Positions 60,381 to 64,000 of a stretch of 64,000 nucleotides of DNA are shown in pieces. The stretch's first letter is position 1. Each line of letters opens with the position of its first letter. This stretch comes from Streptomyces cynarae (lineage in GTDB: Bacteria > Actinomycetota > Actinomycetes > Streptomycetales > Streptomycetaceae), in NCBI RefSeq assembly GCF_025642135.1, contig NZ_CP106793.1:7098001-7162000 (forward strand). The letters run 5' to 3'. The notes under the pieces are model-generated. The model saw only the letters and a list, made by a program, of their open reading frames with translations. It ran no database searches and had not been told where the DNA came from. Both the position numbers and the translations under genes were made by a program.

Positions 60381-61769
60381 ATGCGCTGCACTGCCCGAGT
60401 CCTGTCCGCCGCCGCTGTGGCCGGTGCCGCCCTGGGCGCCGTCGCCCCGAACGCGTCCGCCGATTCGTCCGCCGACGTCACCCCGCGCTCCGTCGCGCCC
60501 GGAGACACGGTCACCGTCTCGGTGTCCTGCGACGCGGTCGGCGCCGGCCTGCCCGACGCCATCGAGGGCGCCTCCCAGGCCTTCGAGGGCGGCAGGGTGC
60601 GGCTGCACCGGGTCGACCGCGACGACGACGATGACTGGACCGAGCGCCGGGGTGGCGTCCGCTACCGCGGCACCGCCCGCGTCCCGGTCGGCGGGAGCGT
60701 GAACGTCGTCGCCGACCTGGCCGGCCGCGAGGCGTCGTGGGGCGTCGACGGACGGTGCCCGGGGGGCCGGGGCGGCCGTGAAAGGCCGTGGACCGTCTCG
60801 TTCACCGTGTACGGGGAGGGCCACGGCCACCACCACCACCACCACGACGGTGACGCCCCGCCGAGCGACAAGCAGCAGGAGGAGGGGCAGACGCAGCAGT
60901 CGGGGAAGCAGCAGGAGGAGGGGCAGTCCAAGCAGCAAGGGGAGGGTCAGGGCAAGCAGCAGGGGGACGGGCAGTCCCAGGGGTCCGGTAAGCAGCAGGG
61001 GGAGGGTCAGGGCAAGCAGCAAGGGGAGGGCCAGGACAAGCAGCAGGGGGACGGGCAGTCCCAGGGGTCCGGGAGACAGCAAGGGGAGGGCCAGGGGAAA
61101 CAGCAGGGGGACGGGCAGTCCCAGGGGTCCGGGAGACAGCAAGGGGAGGGCCAGGACAAGCAGCAGGGGGACGGGCAGTCCAGGCAGCAAGGGGAGGGTC
61201 AGGGGAAACAGCAGGGGGACGGGCAGTCCCAGGGGTCCGGGAAGCAGCAGGGCGACGGTCAGAGCAAGCAACAGGGCGACGGTCAGGGCAAGCAGGGCGA
61301 GGGCCAGGGCAAGCAGAGTGACGGCCAGTCCAAGCAGCAGGGGGACGGTCAGAGCAAGCAACAGGGCGACGGCCAGTCCCAGGGGTCCGGTAAGCAGCAA
61401 GGCGACAGCCAGGGCAAGCAGCAGAGCGATGGGCAGGGCAAGCAGCAGAGCGATGGGCAGGGCAAGCAGCAGAGCGATGGGCAGGGCAAGCAGCAGAGCG
61501 ATGGGCAGGGCAAGCAGCAGAGCGATGGGCAGGACAAGCAGCAGGGGGACAGCCAGGGCAAGCAAGCCACGGACAAGCAGCAGGGCGACCAGGGGAAGCA
61601 GAGCGCGGCACAGCCTCCCGTCGGCGCCCAGCACGGCGTGCACGCCGGGGAAGGCGGCGCCTTCACCGACTCCGTGCCCACCCTGGCCGCCGGCGGCCTC
61701 CTGATCGCGGGCGCCCTCGGTGCCGCGGTCCACCGGCTCTGGGGACGCGGACGCTCCGGCCACGCCTGA
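60381..61769 (+). CDS. Secreted/cell-surface Gln-Gly-Lys-Asp repeat protein with natural His6 tract
   Basis: 462 residues from ATG 60381 (GAAGGAG upstream). Residues 1-27 are a signal peptide. Residues 28-145 form a beta-rich domain (SVAPGDTVTVSVSCDAVGAG, then GVRYRGTARVPVGGSVNVVADL) with two cysteines. GHGHHHHHHDGD (about 150-161) starts a low-complexity region of about 250 residues made of degenerate GKQQGDGQ-type octads and SQGSGKQQ variants. A hydrophobic C-terminal helix (TLAAGGLLIAGALGAAVHRLWGRG) with a basic end suggests membrane anchoring without an LPXTG motif. The repeat is highly hydrophilic and likely disordered. Function unknown; it could be a wall-spanning stalk or a water- or metal-binding surface layer. 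Confidence 0.85.
   Translation: MRCTARVLSAAAVAGAALGAVAPNASADSSADVTPRSVAPGDTVTVSVSCDAVGAGLPDAIEGASQAFEGGRVRLHRVDRDDDDDWTERRGGVRYRGTARVPVGGSVNVVADLAGREASWGVDGRCPGGRGGRERPWTVSFTVYGEGHGHHHHHHDGDAPPSDKQQEEGQTQQSGKQQEEGQSKQQGEGQGKQQGDGQSQGSGKQQGEGQGKQQGEGQDKQQGDGQSQGSGRQQGEGQGKQQGDGQSQGSGRQQGEGQDKQQGDGQSRQQGEGQGKQQGDGQSQGSGKQQGDGQSKQQGDGQGKQGEGQGKQSDGQSKQQGDGQSKQQGDGQSQGSGKQQGDSQGKQQSDGQGKQQSDGQGKQQSDGQGKQQSDGQGKQQSDGQDKQQGDSQGKQATDKQQGDQGKQSAAQPPVGAQHGVHAGEGGAFTDSVPTLAAGGLLIAGALGAAVHRLWGRGRSGHA
60871..61590 (+). repeat. Degenerate 24-nt-based tandem repeat coding the Gln/Gly/Lys/Asp region
   Basis: Units such as AGCAGCAGAGCGATGGGCAG (part of a 24-nt period) are repeated almost exactly five times near 61420-61530, and longer blocks containing TCCCAGGGGTCCGG recur at 60975, 61056, 61116, 61227 and 61377. 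The mix of perfect and diverged copies indicates recent expansion by slippage or unequal crossing-over. Confidence 0.85.
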
Positions 61770-61987
61770 ACCCGCACCCGTGATCCCGACGCCTGACCCT
61801 GTGATCCGGGCAACCCGGCCGGACGCCCATGACCGGCCCGAACCCGGGGTACTCAGAGCCCGAGGGCGTCTTCGACACCGTAGAGGAACAGGAGTACGAC
61901 AGCGGGCGGCGGCCACGGGTCGAGGGCGTGCAGCGAGCCGGAACACGGGGGACCGGCGTCGGCACCAGGGACTGCGCGGAGGCACGC

Positions 61988-63232
61988 ATGCGGCGGACGG
62001 ATCCGGAGGGGCACGGCCCCGTCCGTTACGGACCGCCCTTCCCCGAGCAGGGGCTGCCCCTCCTGCCGGGCCTGTCCGCGGCGCTCGCCGAGGCCGCCGA
62101 CCGCGACGGCTCCGGCCCCTCCCGTCTACCCGCCCTCCTCGACGCCGCCTGCGGCTACTTCGCGCGGCGCGGACTGCCCGCCGAGCCCGACGACGTCGCC
62201 GCCGCCCCCGGCGCCCCCGCGATCTTCGTCGCCGTCACGGCCGCGCTCGGTGGCGACGTCCTCGTCCCACGGCCCTGCCCGGCCTGGTGGGCGCCCCAGG
62301 TCCGGGCGCTGGGGCGGTCCGTGTTCCATGTGCCGACACCCATGGAGTGCGGCGGCGTCCCCGACCCGTACGCCCTCCTGGAGACCGTCCGCAGGATCCG
62401 CGCCGAGGGCGGCGACCCCCGCCTCCTCGTGCTCGCCGTCGCCGACGACCCCACCGCCACCGTCGCCCCGCCCGAACTCGTGCACGAGACCGTCGAGGCC
62501 GCCGCCGGGGAGGGGTTGCACCTGGTCAGCGACGAGACCTGGCGCGACACCGTGCACCGGCCGCACGACACCGTGCTGCTCAGCCCCGCCGAGATGCTGC
62601 CGGACCGGGTCACCGTCGTCACCGACCTCGCCGGGCCCTTCCTGCCGCCCGGCTGGCCCGCGGCCGTCGCCCGCTTCCCGGCCACCCCCGACGGCGCCGG
62701 ACTGCGCGCCCGCGCCCTGGACGTGCTCACCGCGCTCGGCGCCCGGATCGCCGACCCGGTCGCCGCAGCGGCCGCGTACGCCCTCGACGAGCCCGCCGAC
62801 GTCACCCAGCGCCTCACCGCCGGCAACGCGCTCCACGCGCGCGTGGCCGACGCCGCGCGCCGGGCCGTCGTCGCCGCGGGCGCGCTCGTCCTGCCCCCGC
62901 AGGCCGGCCGCCACCTCTACGCCGACCTGGAGCCGCTTCGCTCCGCGCTCGACGCGCGCGGCGTCGGTGACGCGCAGGAACTCGAGGACCTCCTCACCGC
63001 CCGGCTCGGCATGCCCGCGCCGGGCGGCCACCGCTTCGGGGACGACCTGGCGGCGCTCCGCGTCCGTCTGTCCACCGGACCCCTCCTCGGCGCGAGCGCC
63101 GCGGAAGGGGCGCAGTGCCTCACCTCACCGGAGCCGCTGGAACTGCCACACGTACAACGCGCGTTGACCCATGTGGGATCGGTCTTCGCCGATCTCCGCG
63201 ACGACGCTCAGCGATGGGAGCCTCCTCGATGA
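61988..63232 (+). CDS. Aminotransferase class I/II-fold protein without any lysine
   Basis: 414 residues from ATG 61988 with GCGGAGG six bases upstream; longer in-frame starts are less likely. The fold-type I aminotransferase pattern is recognisable: GAPAIFVAVTAAL, LVPRPCPAWWAPQVRALGRSV, HLVSDETWRDTV (the Asp that normally binds the pyridine nitrogen), then VTVVTDLAGPFLPPGWPAAVARF where active enzymes have SFSK and GxRxG. The catalytic lysine is replaced, and no lysine occurs in the whole protein, so it cannot form the PLP Schiff base. It may be a non-enzymatic relative or bind PLP otherwise. It overlaps the next gene by ATGA. Confidence 0.82.
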   Translation: MRRTDPEGHGPVRYGPPFPEQGLPLLPGLSAALAEAADRDGSGPSRLPALLDAACGYFARRGLPAEPDDVAAAPGAPAIFVAVTAALGGDVLVPRPCPAWWAPQVRALGRSVFHVPTPMECGGVPDPYALLETVRRIRAEGGDPRLLVLAVADDPTATVAPPELVHETVEAAAGEGLHLVSDETWRDTVHRPHDTVLLSPAEMLPDRVTVVTDLAGPFLPPGWPAAVARFPATPDGAGLRARALDVLTALGARIADPVAAAAAYALDEPADVTQRLTAGNALHARVADAARRAVVAAGALVLPPQAGRHLYADLEPLRSALDARGVGDAQELEDLLTARLGMPAPGGHRFGDDLAALRVRLSTGPLLGASAAEGAQCLTSPEPLELPHVQRALTHVGSVFADLRDDAQRWEPPR

Positions 63233-64000
63233 CGCAGCAGTCCGAGTCGACCACGAGCACCGTTGCGGCACACCGGGACACCGGTGCGCCCGCGTCCACG
63301 CCCCTGCTGAGCCAGGACCCCGCGCCGCTGGTGGCGCCGCCGCTCGCGGCGCCCCGCCCGCTCGGTGAGCGCCGTATCTGGCCGCGCTCCTTCACGGACC
63401 GGCTGACCACTCCGCTGCCCGGCCTGAAGGCCATGGCCCGCTTCGCCCGCGAGGGCGCGGTGCGGCCCGGGCCCGAGGGTCTGAAGGACATCCCCCGGCT
63501 GCCGTACGAGCCGGGCCCGCTGCCGCGGGTCGACGCGCGCACGGTCGCCGTCTCCTGGGCGGGCCACGCCAGTTGGGTGGTGCGGATCGGCGGGCTGACG
63601 GTCCTGACCGACCCCGTCTGGTCGCGGCGCATCCTCGGAACTCCCGCGCGGATCACGCCCGTCGGCATCGACTGGGGCGCCCTGCCGCGCGTCGACGCGG
63701 TCGTCATCAGCCACAACCACTACGACCACCTCGACGCTCCGACGCTGCGCCGCCTCCCGCGCGACACCCCGGTGCTCGTACCGGCCGGGCTCGCCGCGTG
63801 GTTCCGCCGCCGGCGGTTCACGTGCGTCACCGAGCTGGACTGGTGGGAGGCCGCCGAGGTCAGAGGTGTCCGGTTCGACTTCGTGCCCGCCCACCACTGG
63901 TCCAAGCGCACCCTGACCGACACGTGCCGCTCGCTGTGGGGCGGCTGGGTGCTGACGGCGCCCGACGGGCAGCGGGTCTACTTCGCGGGCGACACCGGGT
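63229..64000 (+). CDS. MBL-fold metallo-hydrolase (3' end cut off by window)
   Basis: Partial: 257 codons are visible and the gene runs off the window. ATG 63229 overlaps the previous stop by ATGA. The zinc motif HxHxDH is seen as His162, His164, Asp166, His167 in ISHNHYDHLD, followed by FVPAHHWSKR and YFAGDTG (a further His and Asp). The long N-terminal region before the fold (IWPRSFTDRLTTPLPGLKAMARF) and the HHWSKR segment resemble the UlaG/NAPE-PLD-like subgroup that hydrolyses phosphodiesters or lactones. No signal peptide is seen. Confidence 0.88.
   Translation, partial: MTQQSESTTSTVAAHRDTGAPASTPLLSQDPAPLVAPPLAAPRPLGERRIWPRSFTDRLTTPLPGLKAMARFAREGAVRPGPEGLKDIPRLPYEPGPLPRVDARTVAVSWAGHASWVVRIGGLTVLTDPVWSRRILGTPARITPVGIDWGALPRVDAVVISHNHYDHLDAPTLRRLPRDTPVLVPAGLAAWFRRRRFTCVTELDWWEAAEVRGVRFDFVPAHHWSKRTLTDTCRSLWGGWVLTAPDGQRVYFAGDTG

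Noticed and set aside
60828..60846. His6 tract suggesting vector or tag contamination
   Set aside because: It lies inside a native gene with GC-rich flanking codons, no vector sequence and a continuing natural reading frame.
60871..61590. Tandem repeats that could suggest a CRISPR array or satellite
   Set aside because: They are in frame inside a coding region, vary by codon, and have no spacers.

Overview
The window is chromosomal DNA from a Streptomyces or close relative. It is very GC-rich with G/C in third codon positions, many genes start with GTG, and the gene families are typical of the genus (SpoIIE-type phosphatase fused to an anti-sigma-like kinase, SigB-type sigma factor, ANTAR regulator, F420-dependent oxidoreductase, gas vesicle cluster). 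I see no rRNA, tRNA, CRISPR array, transposase, phage or plasmid gene.

Layout. 1-6.4 kb: secreted tripeptidyl aminopeptidase (cut by the window edge), two secreted proteins of unknown function lying between a 54-nt imperfect direct repeat, a radical SAM protein, an alpha/beta hydrolase and an SRPBCC protein. 6.7-11.8 kb: a DHA2-type MFS pump with a tail of beta-sandwich repeats (frameshifted) and a PAS-GAF-SpoIIE-HATPase phosphatase. 11.8-26.5 kb: a complete myo-inositol catabolic island: LacI and GntR regulators, iolA, iolD, iolB, an aldolase-like protein and iolC on the minus strand; an ABC importer, an IolE/IolI-like protein and iolG on the plus strand. 26.6-32.5 kb: a secreted collagen-like protein and a four-peptidase operon (M55, M20, S9, S66). 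32.6-38.4 kb: small membrane protein, GNAT, NCS1 permease with a cysteine-rich tail, VOC protein, holin-like protein, SDR, F420 enzyme. 38.5-46.6 kb: a tightly packed plus-strand run: NDH-2-like oxidoreductase, transketolase, LigD-type polymerase, then nine gas vesicle genes. 46.6-51.4 kb: hydrophobic peptide, methyltransferase, PAP2/diacylglycerol-kinase fusion, a repeat-rich spacer and an ABC-F ATPase. 51.4-60.3 kb: a stress and signalling block (eRF1-like/Rv2629-like protein, DJ-1 protein, CBS protein, DUF2795 protein, pyruvate-oxidase-like enzyme, SigB-type sigma factor, PAS-GAF sensor, GAF-ANTAR regulator). 60.4-64 kb: a secreted Gln/Gly/Lys/Asp repeat protein, an aminotransferase-fold protein without any lysine, and an MBL-fold hydrolase cut by the window end.

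How it fits together. The inositol island encodes uptake, oxidation to inosose, dehydration, ring opening, isomerisation, phosphorylation, cleavage and CoA-acylating oxidation. Palindromes lie in its divergent promoters. The 51-58 kb block repeatedly shows G-N-N-T, 15 nt, GGGTAC promoter matches of the SigB type on the minus strand and encodes its own SigB-type sigma factor; similar weaker matches precede the redox/transketolase/LigD/gas-vesicle run. Four genes (MFS tail, SDR, NDH-2-like, PAP2/DAGK) carry single frameshifts in GC-rich tracts, which may be sequence errors rather than decay.
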